A stretch of 64,000 nucleotides of DNA from Suilimivivens sp964393865. GTDB taxonomy: Bacteria > Bacillota > Clostridia > Lachnospirales > Lachnospiraceae. The DNA lies in assembly GCA_964393865.1 (NCBI GenBank), contig CAYMUW010000013.1:1-64000 (forward strand). Reading direction: 5' to 3'. The first letter of the stretch is position 1. Each line of letters begins with the position of its first letter. Position numbers and translations under genes: made by a program. Below are positions 17,333 to 27,134 of this stretch, piece by piece. Under the pieces are notes generated by a model, which worked only from the letters and a program-made list of their open reading frames with translations, ran no database searches and had not been told where the DNA came from.

Positions 17333-18592
17333 TTATTTCAGTGGATTTTTGTAAAATTCCTTAAACTCCGTGTATCCTTCCTTGTTCAACTGCTCCTTCT
17401 GGAACTTTTTATTTTTGTTCATACGAACCACCAGAATCTGTTTTCCCTCGCTGCGCTCCTTTTGCGCCTCTCCGATCACCCTGCAAAGCGCTTCACCCGG
17501 AAGGCCCTTTTCCAAAAGATATGCTACCTTGGCAGGCTGAGACGGCACCTGAAAACCGCTTTCCATAAGAAGCAGAATAATCCGCTCAAAGCCAATGGAA
17601 AATCCGCAGGCAGGTACATCATTTCCCGTAAACTTACCCACCATCTTGTCATATCTGCCGCCGCCCCCGCAGCTTCCGCCAAACTGAGGCATTGCGATTT
17701 CAAAAATAGTTCCCGTATAATAGGACATTCCCCTGACCAGAGTAGGATCAAATACTAATTCAAAATCAGCAGTCTTCGTTGCGCCAACGCTGTCCATGAT
17801 TTCCTGAAGGCTTACTTTTACCTCTTCCTCCAGATAATCTCCCAGAGTATCTGCCAGATAAGAAAGACTGTCATCAGCCTCTTCCATTCCCTTAAAAAGG
17901 GCAAGGTACTTATCCACACATTCTTTATTGAAGCCGTCTTCCAAAAGCTCCGCTTCCACTCCTTCCAGGCCGATCTTGTCCATCTTATCCAGTGTAATAA
18001 AAACGCTGTCATAAGCTTCTTCCTCAAAGCCGCTGTAAGCTGCCATGGCCTTTAAGATTCTTCTCTCGTTAATTCTAATCTGAAAATCCTTAAATCCGAG
18101 ACGCCCTAAGGTGGTTGTGGTGGCAAGAATCAGCTCAATCTCCGCCAAATTGGAAGGCTCTCCCAATATATCAATGTCGCACTGCATAAACTGACGGTAA
18201 CGTCCTCTCTGGGGTCTTTCCGCACGCCATACATTCCCCATCTGAAGCGCCTTAAAGGGCGTAGGAAGCTCATTGGCATGATTGGAATAATATCGAACCA
18301 GCGGAACCGTCAGGTCATAGCGAAGTCCGCCATCCACCAGATCTCTTTCACTTTCAGCTGTTTCCAGATTCAGCTTTTCTCCTCTTTTTAAAATCTTAAA
18401 AATCAGCTTTTCATTTTCTCCTCCCTGCTTATTGCTGAGATTTTCAATGTTCTCAACACAGGGGGTTTCTATGGATGTAAATCCAAATTTCCCGTATGTT
18501 TCCTTGATCACTCCGATCACATAATCACGGATCTGCATTTCCTCCGGAAGAATATCTTTCATGCCGGTAACCGGCTTCTTGGAAAGTGCCAT
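17333..18592 (-). CDS. hisS: Histidine--tRNA ligase
   Basis: A 419-residue class II aminoacyl-tRNA synthetase. Motif 2 lies around NVWRAERPQRGRYRQFMQCDID, the histidine-A loop in LVRGMSYYTGTIFE, and motif 3 in GFSIGFERIILLL. The C-terminal anticodon-binding region is short and ends FKEFYKNPLK. No T-box leader is seen in the 200 bases upstream. It could only be confused with the HisZ paralog, but the two histidine-binding motifs are intact. Confidence 0.95.
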   Translation of the reverse strand: MALSKKPVTGMKDILPEEMQIRDYVIGVIKETYGKFGFTSIETPCVENIENLSNKQGGENEKLIFKILKRGEKLNLETAESERDLVDGGLRYDLTVPLVRYYSNHANELPTPFKALQMGNVWRAERPQRGRYRQFMQCDIDILGEPSNLAEIELILATTTTLGRLGFKDFQIRINERRILKAMAAYSGFEEEAYDSVFITLDKMDKIGLEGVEAELLEDGFNKECVDKYLALFKGMEEADDSLSYLADTLGDYLEEEVKVSLQEIMDSVGATKTADFELVFDPTLVRGMSYYTGTIFEIAMPQFGGSCGGGGRYDKMVGKFTGNDVPACGFSIGFERIILLLMESGFQVPSQPAKVAYLLEKGLPGEALCRVIGEAQKERSEGKQILVVRMNKNKKFQKEQLNKEGYTEFKEFYKNPLK

Positions 18593-18735
18593 ATTATCTG
18601 CTCCTATCTGATATAAAATGTCATAATCTGCACAATACAGTCATTTGCAATTTTACACTTTTTCCGGATATATTGCAAGCAACAGTTTAGTCCGCCAAAG
18701 CTGCGTTTTAAAACGCTTATCCCGGCATTCTTGCC

Positions 18736-18764
18736 TTGCACTTCCGATTTTTCTATATTATAAT
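18736..18764 (+). promoter_or_regulatory. Promoter of the DAHP synthase gene
   Basis: TTGCAC (18736-18741), 17-base spacer, perfect TATAAT (18759-18764). The start ATG at 18797 has AGGAGG at 18782-18787. No attenuator or riboswitch fits in the short leader. Confidence 0.75.
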
Positions 18765-18796
18765 AGACACGACCTAATTACAGGAGGATTGTTTCT

Positions 18797-19822
18797 ATGT
18801 CATTTGAATTTATAAAGAAGCTCCCTACACCGGATGAAATCAGGGAGCAATTTCCTCTTCCGGAAAAACTGGTGCGTTTGAAGCAGGAACGAGACCAGGA
18901 AATTAAGGATGTTATCACCGGTAAAAGCGACAAATTTCTCGTTATTATCGGCCCCTGCTCTGCTGACAATGAGGATGCGGTATGCGAATATGTAACCCGC
19001 CTTGCCAGAGTAAATGAAAAGGTGAAGGACAAGCTGATTTTGATTCCCCGTATTTATACCAACAAGCCCAGAACCACCGGGGAAGGCTATAAAGGTATTG
19101 TTCATCAGCCCGATCCCGAAAAGAAGCCCGACTTTCTTGCCGGACTGATTGCCATGCGTAAGATGCAGATCCATGCCATTGAGGAATCCGGTCTTACTGC
19201 TGCGGACGAAATGCTTTATCCCGAAAACTGGGGCTATGTATCGGACATTCTTTCCTATGTTGCCATCGGCGCCCGTTCCGTGGAAGATCAACAGCATCGA
19301 ATTGTGGTCAGCGGCTTTGATGTTCCCGCCGGTATGAAAAACCCTACCAGCGGTGACTTAACCGTTATGCTGAATTCGGTTTATGCTGCTCAGCATCCCC
19401 ACTCCTTTATTTACAGAGGGTGGGCTGTTCAGACCAACGGAAATGAATTGGCACATACCGTTCTTCGCGGTGCTACCAACAAATACGGCAGGAACCTTCC
19501 GAATTATCATTATGAGGATTTAAATCTCCTTCTCACACTTTACAATGAGAGAGATTTGAAGAACCCTGCCACTATCATTGATGCAAACCACAGCAACTCC
19601 AACAAGGAGTTTGCACAACAGATCAGAATTGTAAAAGAAGTTATGCACAGCCGTAAATTAAGCCCTGATATTCACAAGCTTGTAAAGGGCGTTATGATTG
19701 AAAGCTATCTTGAAGAAGGAAGCCAAAAGGTAGGGGGCGGCGTTTATGGAAAGTCCATTACCGATCCCTGCCTCGGATGGGAAGCTTCTGAGAGACTGAT
19801 TTATGATATTGCTGAATATTAA
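18797..19822 (+). CDS. aroF: 3-deoxy-7-phosphoheptulonate synthase, class I
   Basis: A 341-residue DAHP synthase that joins phosphoenolpyruvate and erythrose-4-phosphate, first step of the shikimate pathway. IIGPCSADN and YTNKPRTTGEGYKG are the substrate loops, and IDANHSNSNKE the metal-binding site, as in E. coli AroF/G/H. The N-terminal 45 residues correspond to the feedback-inhibitor arm. It stands alone with its own promoter and terminator. Which aromatic amino acid inhibits it cannot be read off. Confidence 0.94.
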   Translation: MSFEFIKKLPTPDEIREQFPLPEKLVRLKQERDQEIKDVITGKSDKFLVIIGPCSADNEDAVCEYVTRLARVNEKVKDKLILIPRIYTNKPRTTGEGYKGIVHQPDPEKKPDFLAGLIAMRKMQIHAIEESGLTAADEMLYPENWGYVSDILSYVAIGARSVEDQQHRIVVSGFDVPAGMKNPTSGDLTVMLNSVYAAQHPHSFIYRGWAVQTNGNELAHTVLRGATNKYGRNLPNYHYEDLNLLLTLYNERDLKNPATIIDANHSNSNKEFAQQIRIVKEVMHSRKLSPDIHKLVKGVMIESYLEEGSQKVGGGVYGKSITDPCLGWEASERLIYDIAEY

Positions 19823-19838
19823 GCACTATCCCATTACA

Positions 19839-19867
19839 TAAAAAACTGCCCTGATGGGCAGTTTTTT
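19839..19867 (+). terminator. Bidirectional terminator between aroF and xerD
   Basis: Stem actgccc / gggcagt with a tgat loop, flanked by A5 on the left and T6 on the right, so it can work for both convergent genes. It overlaps the last codon of xerD. Confidence 0.85.
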
Positions 19868-20750
19868 AATGTCTGGGGTGCGCTTTCGTATACACCTCTC
19901 TTAATTTGTTTCTGTTCATATTGACATAAATCTGTGTCGTGGAAATATCCGAATGTCCCAGCATCTCCTGTACGCTTCGAAGATCCGCTCCGTTCTCTAC
20001 CAGATGCGCCGCAAAGGAATGCCTCAGGGTATGCGGCGTAATATCCGCCACAATACCTGCCTTTTTGGCGTAATACTTAACCAGCTTCCAAAAGCCCTGC
20101 CGGCTCATGGGCCGGCCGGAACAATTGGCAAACAAATATTCCGATTGCGCATCGGATATCATGGCAGCGCGCGTTCCCTCCAGATAACGGATTAAAGCGC
20201 TTTTGGCCTCGTTTCCAAAGGGTATCACCCTTTCCTTTCCATTATCTCTGCACACAATATATCCCATCTGCAAATTCACATCGCCGGTTTTTAACGTAAT
20301 TAACTCAGTCACTCTGATACCGGTAGCATATAAAAGCTCCAGCATCGCTTTATCTCTGATTTCTTTCGGTGAAGTGCCGGAAGGCTGCTCCAAAAGTCTT
20401 ACCACCTCATCCGTTGACATCACCTCAGGCAGCTTTTTCTCAATTTTGGGAGCATGAAGCGCCTCCGATACGTCCTCCGCTACCAGACCCTCTTTGCACA
20501 TATAATGATAAAAAGCTTTTAACGAAGCAATATTTCTGGAAATCGTAGCTGCAGAAAATTTATTTTTTTCAAGGTAAAGAATGTAGGAATTCAGATTCGT
20601 GGACGTAATCTTCCTGACATCCTCGATCCCCTGCTCCTGCATATAGTTTTTCACCTTTACCAAATCTCTGCGGTAAGACATCTCTGTATTCTCAGAGGTC
20701 TTCTTGATATTATGTAAATAAAGCATGAATGAATTGATCTCTGTTTCCAT
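19866..20750 (-). CDS. xerD: Tyrosine recombinase XerD
   Basis: A 294-residue integrase-family recombinase. The N-terminal SAM-like DNA-binding domain covers about residues 1-90, and the catalytic domain has the full set: arginine in ATGIRVTEL, HTLRHSFAAHL (H-x-x-R), the GHSDISTTQIYVNM histidine and tyrosine. Size and sequence fit the chromosome-dimer-resolving XerD that follows spore or cell-division genes in Clostridia. There is no sign of a mobile element around it. Confidence 0.92.
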   Translation of the reverse strand: METEINSFMLYLHNIKKTSENTEMSYRRDLVKVKNYMQEQGIEDVRKITSTNLNSYILYLEKNKFSAATISRNIASLKAFYHYMCKEGLVAEDVSEALHAPKIEKKLPEVMSTDEVVRLLEQPSGTSPKEIRDKAMLELLYATGIRVTELITLKTGDVNLQMGYIVCRDNGKERVIPFGNEAKSALIRYLEGTRAAMISDAQSEYLFANCSGRPMSRQGFWKLVKYYAKKAGIVADITPHTLRHSFAAHLVENGADLRSVQEMLGHSDISTTQIYVNMNRNKLREVYTKAHPRH

Positions 20751-20938
20751 CTAACTGCTCCTCCCCGTATTCCCGTTTACATAAACAGAGGTTCAGGTTC
20801 CATTATAAGCAAGAAAAGAAAGAAAAGCAAATGCATTTTTCCCTGATTTTATGCGCATTTTGACGCTTTTACACCAAAAATACAACATATCGGAAATTCA
20901 AAATTATGTTAATACCAGATATTGTAAAAAAAATTTTT

Positions 20939-21544
20939 TTAAAAAATTTTTATCAGATCAGAAATTAAAATCGGGTTTACATAACTTTCCAATATACACC
21001 CGATCAGCAGCACCAAAAGTATCCACAGAAGAGAAATTCCCTGATGCAGAAGCTGTTGTCTTCTGTTTCTGAAATGTGGCGCCACGCCTTTGCCACATAT
21101 ATGTATCCTGTTGTAATTCTCCAGACACCATCCCAGCAGCATAACTCCGGCAGGAAACAGCAGACATTGATGTGGAAACATTCCTCCCAGTATCAAAAGG
21201 ATTCCTTTTATGCCATAACGGATTATGGCCGCAGTGATAATCATTCCCGTCATAAGCCCCTGCCACAAAACCGCCGCATAGGCGGCAATCATTCCCAGCA
21301 CTGTAGTGGAAAGCAAAAGCATAATTGCATATTCTCCCATCCGCTGTCCGAGCACATATCGAAAAAAACTTCCCTCATCAATTTCTATATACTTTAACCT
21401 GTATAAGGAGGCAGAACTGAATATTCCCTCCTCTCCCAGAAGTGCATCATTTGCCATATTCATAATCAGAACACCTGCAAGAAAGCTCCCTAAAAACAGA
21501 TAGAGCCAAATACGATACACTCTGCTTTTTTCCGTTCTGTTCAT
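20939..21544 (-). CDS. spoIIM: Stage II sporulation protein M
   Basis: A 201-residue membrane protein with about five helices and the SpoIIM signature around GLMTGMIITAAIIRYGIKGILLILGG, followed by the typical PHQCLLFPAGVMLLGW. SpoIIM is part of the SpoIIDMP complex that degrades septal peptidoglycan and drives engulfment. Its presence supports a spore-forming host. The AT-rich end (runs of A and T at 20929-20950) sits right at the stop. Confidence 0.88.
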   Translation of the reverse strand: MNRTEKSRVYRIWLYLFLGSFLAGVLIMNMANDALLGEEGIFSSASLYRLKYIEIDEGSFFRYVLGQRMGEYAIMLLLSTTVLGMIAAYAAVLWQGLMTGMIITAAIIRYGIKGILLILGGMFPHQCLLFPAGVMLLGWCLENYNRIHICGKGVAPHFRNRRQQLLHQGISLLWILLVLLIGCILESYVNPILISDLIKIF

Positions 21545-21577
21545 ATCAAACTGCCATTTTCATTTTTTTCATTATAT

Positions 21578-21610
21578 GAAAAACAGACAGTGCCTATGCA
21601 CTGCCTGTCA
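21578..21610 (-). terminator. Rho-independent terminator after nudF
   Basis: Minus strand ACAGgCAGTGC and GCACTGtCTGT pair with one bulge around an ATAG loop and end in TTTTTC, 27 bases past the NUDIX stop codon. Confidence 0.7.
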
Positions 21611-21636
21611 ACATTTATTCCTGCTCCTTTACATTG

Positions 21637-22173
21637 CTATTTTAAATATTTATCCTTGTAGGCTAAAATAGCTGCAACTGTTTTGGAATCCTGTATTTCT
21701 CCACTGTAGATCATATTTGTCAGTTCTTCTACTGTATACGCTCCCACTTGAACATACTCATCCTCGTCCAAATGCTGCTTTCCCGGAACCAACCGGTCTG
21801 CCACATAGATGTCAATCTTTTCATTACAAAAAGCTACGGTAGTGCGGATACTGATCAGAAGCTCCAAATGCTCCGATACATATCCGGTTTCTTCGGCAAG
21901 CTCTCTTGCTGCCGCATCCCTGGTGGGTTCGTCGGCACTCTGCAGCCCTCCTGCCGGAATTTCCAGAGTGTAACGCTCCAACGCATTGCGGTATTGTCTT
22001 ACCATAATAATGCGCCCCTGCTCATCCACAGGAACCACCGCAGCAGCTCCCTTATGACCAATGAAATCCCACTTAACTACATTTCCGTTAGGTACCTGAA
22101 TGGTATCCTGATAGTAGTCTATAATGGCTCCATGCGCAACCAAGGTTCTTTCCAGTCTCTTAAACTCTTCCAT
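21637..22173 (-). CDS. nudF: NUDIX hydrolase, ADP-ribose pyrophosphatase type
   Basis: A 178-residue hydrolase. The Nudix box is seen as AGGLQ...E...AARELAEETGY (about residues 74-100), and VPVDEQGRIIMVRQYRNALE just before it is typical of ADP-ribose pyrophosphatases. It splits ADP-ribose to AMP and ribose-5-phosphate. It is followed by a terminator and lies 63 bases downstream of an aminotransferase gene. Confidence 0.88.
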   Translation of the reverse strand: MEEFKRLERTLVAHGAIIDYYQDTIQVPNGNVVKWDFIGHKGAAAVVPVDEQGRIIMVRQYRNALERYTLEIPAGGLQSADEPTRDAAARELAEETGYVSEHLELLISIRTTVAFCNEKIDIYVADRLVPGKQHLDEDEYVQVGAYTVEELTNMIYSGEIQDSKTVAAILAYKDKYLK

Positions 22174-22236
22174 TCCCAGCCTCTACTTTCACAGCTCCTG
22201 TTTTTCACAGCCTCACATTCCAAAACCGCCAATCAA

Positions 22237-23523
22237 CTATTTACTCTCAAGAAGCTTCTCTACACTAACCATCTTCACACAAAGCACAAACAAATCCGCT
22301 GCCATGGAAAGTTCCTCTGCTGAAGGGAAGGTAGGCGCCAGACGAATATTGCTGTCCTTAGGGTCCTTTTTGTAAGGATAGGTTGCCCCTGCACCGGTTA
22401 ATACCACACCGGCCTCCTTACATTTTTCCACTACGGCTTTGGCACAGCCGTCCATGGTTTCAAACGAAATGAAATAACCGCCATTGGGCTTGGTCCAAGA
22501 CCCGATGCCAAGCTCCGAAAGCTCTTTGTCCAGTACCTCAAGAACGGCCTCAAACTTAGGGCGCATGATCTCTGCATGCTTCTTCATATGCGCCTTCATT
22601 CCGTCAATATCCTTAAAATAATTTACATGACGGAGCTGATTCATCTTATCATAACCGATAGTCTGTATGGTCATAATCTTCATCATGAAATCTACATTGG
22701 CTTTGGAAGATGCAACCGCCGAAATACCACTGCCGGGGAAAGTAACCTTGGAAGTGGAGCAGAATTCATATACCATATCGATATTTCCTGTCTTTTCGCA
22801 TTCTCCCAATATCTCTAAAAGTTCATCCCTTCTGTCCTCATACAGGTCATGAATTGCATATGCATTATCCCAGAAAATCCTGAAATCGTCTGCTGCAGGC
22901 TTCAGAGCTGCAAACCGTCTTACCGTATCGTCGGAATAGGTATAGCCCTGGGGATTAGAATACTTTGGAACACACCAAATACCTTTTACCGCCGGATCAT
23001 TGTTCACATATTCTTCCACTAAATCCATATCCGGTCCCTGTTCTGACATGGGAATGTTTATCATTTCAATTCCAAACTGCTCCGTAATTGCAAAATGCCT
23101 GTCATATCCCGGTACCGGACACAAAAATTTAACTTTGTCCAGTTTACACCAGGGTGTACTGCCCATTACGCCGAAAATCATAGACCTGGCTATCACATCA
23201 TACATGATGTTAAGGCTGGAATTTCCGCATATAATAACCTGCTCAGGTGAAACACCCATCATATCCGCCAACAGCTTCTTTGCTTCGGGAGTTCCCTCTA
23301 AAAGCCCATAATTTCTGCAGTCTATTCCGGTATGCGTCTTAAAATTAGAATTTGAATCAATCACATCAAGAAAATCCAGCTCCATATCCAGCTGGGAAGG
23401 TGCCGGTTTACCTCGTGACATATCCAGCTTCAAGCCCTTTGCCTTTGCCTCCTGATACTGAACATTCAGTTCTTCCTTCAGAGCAAGAAGCTCCTCCCTG
23501 CTCATTTCCTTATATGCCTTCAT
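22237..23523 (-). CDS. PLP-dependent aminotransferase (type Ic aspartate aminotransferase-like)
   Basis: A 428-residue fold-type I aminotransferase. The PLP-lysine is in CSTSKVTFPGSGISA, the substrate arginine in SNIRLAPTFPS, and WCVPKYSNPQGYTYSD is the core loop. The N-terminus LDMSRGKPAPSQLDMELDFL is characteristic of the branch of longer aspartate aminotransferases seen in Actinobacteria and Clostridia. It probably interconverts aspartate and oxaloacetate. It stands before nudF. Confidence 0.87.
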   Translation of the reverse strand: MKAYKEMSREELLALKEELNVQYQEAKAKGLKLDMSRGKPAPSQLDMELDFLDVIDSNSNFKTHTGIDCRNYGLLEGTPEAKKLLADMMGVSPEQVIICGNSSLNIMYDVIARSMIFGVMGSTPWCKLDKVKFLCPVPGYDRHFAITEQFGIEMINIPMSEQGPDMDLVEEYVNNDPAVKGIWCVPKYSNPQGYTYSDDTVRRFAALKPAADDFRIFWDNAYAIHDLYEDRRDELLEILGECEKTGNIDMVYEFCSTSKVTFPGSGISAVASSKANVDFMMKIMTIQTIGYDKMNQLRHVNYFKDIDGMKAHMKKHAEIMRPKFEAVLEVLDKELSELGIGSWTKPNGGYFISFETMDGCAKAVVEKCKEAGVVLTGAGATYPYKKDPKDSNIRLAPTFPSAEELSMAADLFVLCVKMVSVEKLLESK

Positions 23524-23696
23524 GACACATATTCCTCCTCGTATCTGCCGTATAGTATTGTTGGATAATTGTATACATTTTAAAACCCATACTATTTTAC
23601 TATATCTGTCTCTTCCCTACAAGCTATTTTTTATTGATTCTTTTTCCGAATATTTTTGCCTTATTTGAAAATTTTTATTAAATCTATACAAAGAAA

Positions 23697-23722
23697 AAGA
23701 GTCAGCCGCTGGGCCAACTCTT
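23697..23722 (-). terminator. Rho-independent terminator after rny
   Basis: Minus strand AAGAGT-TGGCC pairs with GGCTG-ACTCTT around CAGC, followed by TTTCTTT, starting about 15 bases after the rny stop. Confidence 0.7.
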
Positions 23723-23737
23723 AAAAAATATTTCGTA

Positions 23738-25285
23738 TTATTTTGCGTAATCGATTACGCGTGACTCTCTGATCACATTTACTTTGATCTGTCCTGGATA
23801 TTCCAATTCAGCTTCAATCTTCTTGGAAATATCTCGAGCTAAAAGAACCATATCGGAATCAGAAATCTGTTCCGGAACTACCATTACACGAATCTCTCTA
23901 CCTGCCTGAATTGCAAAAGATTTATCTATACCTTTAAAATTGTTTGTGATATCCTCTAACTGTTTCAATCTGGATGTATATGTTTCGAGCGTTTCTCTTC
24001 TTGCCCCCGGTCTTGCCGCAGATATTGTATCGGCAGCCTGTACAAGACATGCAATCAACGTCTGAGGCTCTACATCACCATGGTGGGATTCCACTGCATT
24101 AATAACAGTAGGTGACTCCTTGTATTTTCTACACAATTCAACACCCAACTGAATATGGGAACCTTCCATTTCATGATCTACTGCCTTACCTATATCATGC
24201 AATAAGCCTGCTCTCTTGGCCATCCTGACATCCAGACCAAGTTCTGCAGCTAAAAGTCCTGAAAGCTGTGCTACTTCAACGGAATGCTTAAGTGCATTCT
24301 GACCGTAGCTGGTTCTGAATTTCATCTTACCGAGCAATCTTACGAGTTCAGGATGAATGCCATGCACACCTACTTCAAGGACTGCGGCTTCACCTTCCTC
24401 CTTAATCATGACTTCGACTTCCTTCTGCGCCTTCTCAACCATCTCTTCAATTCTTGCCGGATGAATACGTCCGTCAACAATCAATTTCTCAAGCGCAATC
24501 CTTGCAACTTCCCTTCGAATAGGATCAAATCCAGATAAGATAACGGCTTCCGGCGTATCATCGATAATTAAATCAACACCAGTGAGCGTTTCAAGAGTTC
24601 TGATATTTCTTCCCTCTCTACCGATAATTCTTCCTTTCATTTCGTCATTAGGAAGCTGAACTACGGAAATCGTAGTTTCGGATACATGGTCTGCCGCACA
24701 TTTCTGTATTGCTGTAACCACATATTCTTTGGCCTTTTTATCGGCCTCTTCTTTGGCGCGACTCTCCATTTCCTTGATCATCACTGCCGTTTCATGCTTT
24801 ACTTCATCTTCAACAATTTTCAATAAATATTCTTTTGCCTGTTCGGAGGTTAAACCTGAGATTCGTTCCAGTTCCTGTAATCTCTGTTCGTTCAGCTTAG
24901 AAATTTCAACACGCTGCTTCGCCAGTTCTTCTTCTCTGGCAGTTAAGCTTGCTTCCTTCTTCTCAATCGCATCTGCCTTCTTATCGATGTTCTCTTCCTT
25001 CTGCTGAACTCTGCGCTCGTAACGTTGTGCTTCAGCACGACGTTCCTTAATCTCCTTGTCCAATTCGTTCTTGGTTCGAATGGACTCCTCCTTAACTTCC
25101 AGTAAGGACTCACGCTTCTTCGTCTCAGCAGTCTTCAGCGCTTCATCGATAATTTCCCGTGCCTTCTCCTCTGCATTTCCGATTTTGGCTTCAGATACCT
25201 TCTTGTGGTATGTAGTAGCCAAAAGCCATGCCACAGGAGCAACCACGATCAGCGTAGCGATCACTGCGATCAAAACTTGCTGCAT
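23738..25285 (-). CDS. rny: Ribonuclease Y
   Basis: A 515-residue membrane-anchored endoribonuclease. Order: one N-terminal helix (about residues 3-22), a long coiled coil rich in E, K and R (to about 190), a KH domain with GRIIGREGRNIRTLE, and an HD domain with LLHDIGKAVDHE. It starts RNA decay in many Gram-positives. Length is standard. It lies next to recX and recA, as in many Clostridia. Confidence 0.95.
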   Translation of the reverse strand: MQQVLIAVIATLIVVAPVAWLLATTYHKKVSEAKIGNAEEKAREIIDEALKTAETKKRESLLEVKEESIRTKNELDKEIKERRAEAQRYERRVQQKEENIDKKADAIEKKEASLTAREEELAKQRVEISKLNEQRLQELERISGLTSEQAKEYLLKIVEDEVKHETAVMIKEMESRAKEEADKKAKEYVVTAIQKCAADHVSETTISVVQLPNDEMKGRIIGREGRNIRTLETLTGVDLIIDDTPEAVILSGFDPIRREVARIALEKLIVDGRIHPARIEEMVEKAQKEVEVMIKEEGEAAVLEVGVHGIHPELVRLLGKMKFRTSYGQNALKHSVEVAQLSGLLAAELGLDVRMAKRAGLLHDIGKAVDHEMEGSHIQLGVELCRKYKESPTVINAVESHHGDVEPQTLIACLVQAADTISAARPGARRETLETYTSRLKQLEDITNNFKGIDKSFAIQAGREIRVMVVPEQISDSDMVLLARDISKKIEAELEYPGQIKVNVIRESRVIDYAK

Positions 25286-25390
25286 TTACAGGAGCACCTC
25301 CTTATTTAATTTTCATTGCACTCTGATCTATATAGAATGTGAATCAAAAACAACATTCTAAAAGCAATTTACAACACTTAAATTTTAAAC

Positions 25391-26026
25391 TCAATTGTAA
25401 GTTATGTCAAGTGAAAGTACACTTCTTATCGCATCAATTGAAAAGCCTTTTCGAAACAAAAAACCGATCATCTTCTGTATCTCTGTATTAGAGGCATTTT
25501 TCGCCGAAAAATTTTTTTTTGCAATCCAGCTCCTGATCTGCGCTCTTTCAAGCTCACCGGCATCCTCTCCTGCCACTTCGTCCCACGCTTCCAGGAAGAG
25601 TTCTTTGGAGATTCCCTTTTTCATCAAATCCGTTAATATGCGCTGGCGGCTTTTCCGTTCCAAATTGTATTCTATGAAATCCCTTGCATATTGCGCATCA
25701 TCTATGTAACCAAAGGATGCCACATAATCAAGCGCTGCCTGCGCCGTTTCTGCCGAATATCCTCCCATAATCAGCTTGTCCGTCAGCTGTGCTGAGGTAT
25801 AGCTGCGGCTTTTTAACAGGTTCATAGCCCGCTTCTTAGCCCGCTCTGGAAGAACCTTCTGGATAATCTCCAGATAACTTGACTCGGAAAGCTCCTCTCC
25901 CTGCCTAATCCCGTAAACGCGCAATTCGCCCTTGTATAAAACAAAGGCGAATGCACCGTCAATTTCTATTTTTACTTTTGCTTTGGATACTTCAATCATA
26001 TCCGTTACTATCATAAAATTCCTCAT
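25391..26026 (-). CDS. recX: Regulatory protein RecX
   Basis: A 211-residue helical protein that modulates RecA filaments. The RecX repeats are seen as ALNYLSRRSYT-like (here MNLLKSRSYTSAQLTDKLI), then YIDDAQYARDFIE and RQRILTDLMKKGI. It lies 27 bases downstream of recA in one operon. It contains a 9-base A run on the coding strand (around 25511) that is in frame, which shows that at least this homopolymer was read correctly. Confidence 0.92.
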   Translation of the reverse strand: MRNFMIVTDMIEVSKAKVKIEIDGAFAFVLYKGELRVYGIRQGEELSESSYLEIIQKVLPERAKKRAMNLLKSRSYTSAQLTDKLIMGGYSAETAQAALDYVASFGYIDDAQYARDFIEYNLERKSRQRILTDLMKKGISKELFLEAWDEVAGEDAGELERAQIRSWIAKKNFSAKNASNTEIQKMIGFLFRKGFSIDAIRSVLSLDITYN

Positions 26027-26053
26027 TTCTAAACAGCCTGCTGCAGTTTACTT

Positions 26054-27079
26054 CTATTCTTTGCTGTCGTCAGGCGCTTCTGCTCCCTGTAAGCCATAAT
26101 GGGCCCTTACCTTTTGAACAATTTCTTCAAATACTTCCGGATTATCCTTAAGGTATTGTTTGGTATTCTCCCGTCCCTGACCGATCTTATTTCCTTCATA
26201 GGCATACCATGCACCACTCTTGTTTACAATGTTCACATTAGCTGCCAGATCAAGTACATCGCCCACCATTGAGATGCCTTCGCCAAAGATAATATCAAAT
26301 TCGGCCTCCTTGAAAGGCGGTGCAATCTTATTCTTAACAACCTTCACTCTTGTTCTGTTTCCGATAGCCTCTCCGCTTTGCTTTAATGCTTCTATTCTTC
26401 TTACGTCCAGTCTGACAGAGGAATAAAACTTCAATGCACGACCACCGGTGGTAGTCTCCGGATTACCGAACATAATGCCCACCTTCTCACGCAGCTGGTT
26501 AATAAAGATTACTGTACAGTTGGACTTACTGATGACTGCGGTCAGCTTACGCAGGGCCTGTGACATAAGACGCGCCTGCAATCCCACATGGGCATCACCC
26601 ATATCCCCGTCAATCTCTGCCTTCGGTACCAGCGCCGCTACAGAGTCCACAACAACAATATCAATTGCCCCTGACCTGACCATGGTTTCTGTAATTTCCA
26701 ATGCCTGTTCGCCATTGTCCGGCTGTGATATATACAAATTGTCAACATCCACTCCGATATTTCTGGCGTAAACCGGATCGAGAGCGTGCTCCGCATCAAT
26801 AAAGCCTGCAATTCCGCCTCTCTTTTGAACCTCGGCAATCATATGTAGTGTAACGGTAGTCTTACCACTTGACTCAGGTCCATATATTTCAATAATTCTT
26901 CCCTTAGGAATTCCGCCAAGTCCCAATGCAATATCAAGACTTAAGGAACCGGTAGGAATTGTCTCCACGTTCATATGTGCGTAGGAATCTCCCAGCTTCA
27001 TCACCGCTCCCTTACCAAACTGCTTCTCAATCTGTCCTAACGCGGCATCCAATGCTTTTAACTTTTCTTCTCTTTCCAT
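26054..27079 (-). CDS. recA: Recombinase RecA
   Basis: A 341-residue RecA. Walker A GPESSGKTT at about residues 66-74, Walker B VVDSVAAL, and the DNA loops including IFINQLREKVG are all standard. It is followed by recX. Two LexA boxes in its promoter show SOS control. Confidence 0.97.
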   Translation of the reverse strand: MEREEKLKALDAALGQIEKQFGKGAVMKLGDSYAHMNVETIPTGSLSLDIALGLGGIPKGRIIEIYGPESSGKTTVTLHMIAEVQKRGGIAGFIDAEHALDPVYARNIGVDVDNLYISQPDNGEQALEITETMVRSGAIDIVVVDSVAALVPKAEIDGDMGDAHVGLQARLMSQALRKLTAVISKSNCTVIFINQLREKVGIMFGNPETTTGGRALKFYSSVRLDVRRIEALKQSGEAIGNRTRVKVVKNKIAPPFKEAEFDIIFGEGISMVGDVLDLAANVNIVNKSGAWYAYEGNKIGQGRENTKQYLKDNPEVFEEIVQKVRAHYGLQGAEAPDDSKE

Positions 27080-27134
27080 AAATCGTTTCTCCTTTTAATC
27101 CACTTAGCTGCTTATTATGAGACAGCTCAAACGG

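Noticed and set aside
18593..18796. T-box leader for hisS
   Set aside because: No T-box sequence (AGGGTGGNACCGCG) or terminator/antiterminator pair is present; the gap holds the divergent aroF promoter.
19866..20750. Tyrosine recombinase as part of a mobile element
   Set aside because: Sequence is that of housekeeping XerD, with core genes on both sides and no attachment repeats or phage genes.
20878..20955. AT-rich runs as an origin or nucleoid site
   Set aside because: The A and T runs lie at the 3' end of spoIIM and before xerD; no DnaA boxes or other origin marks are seen.
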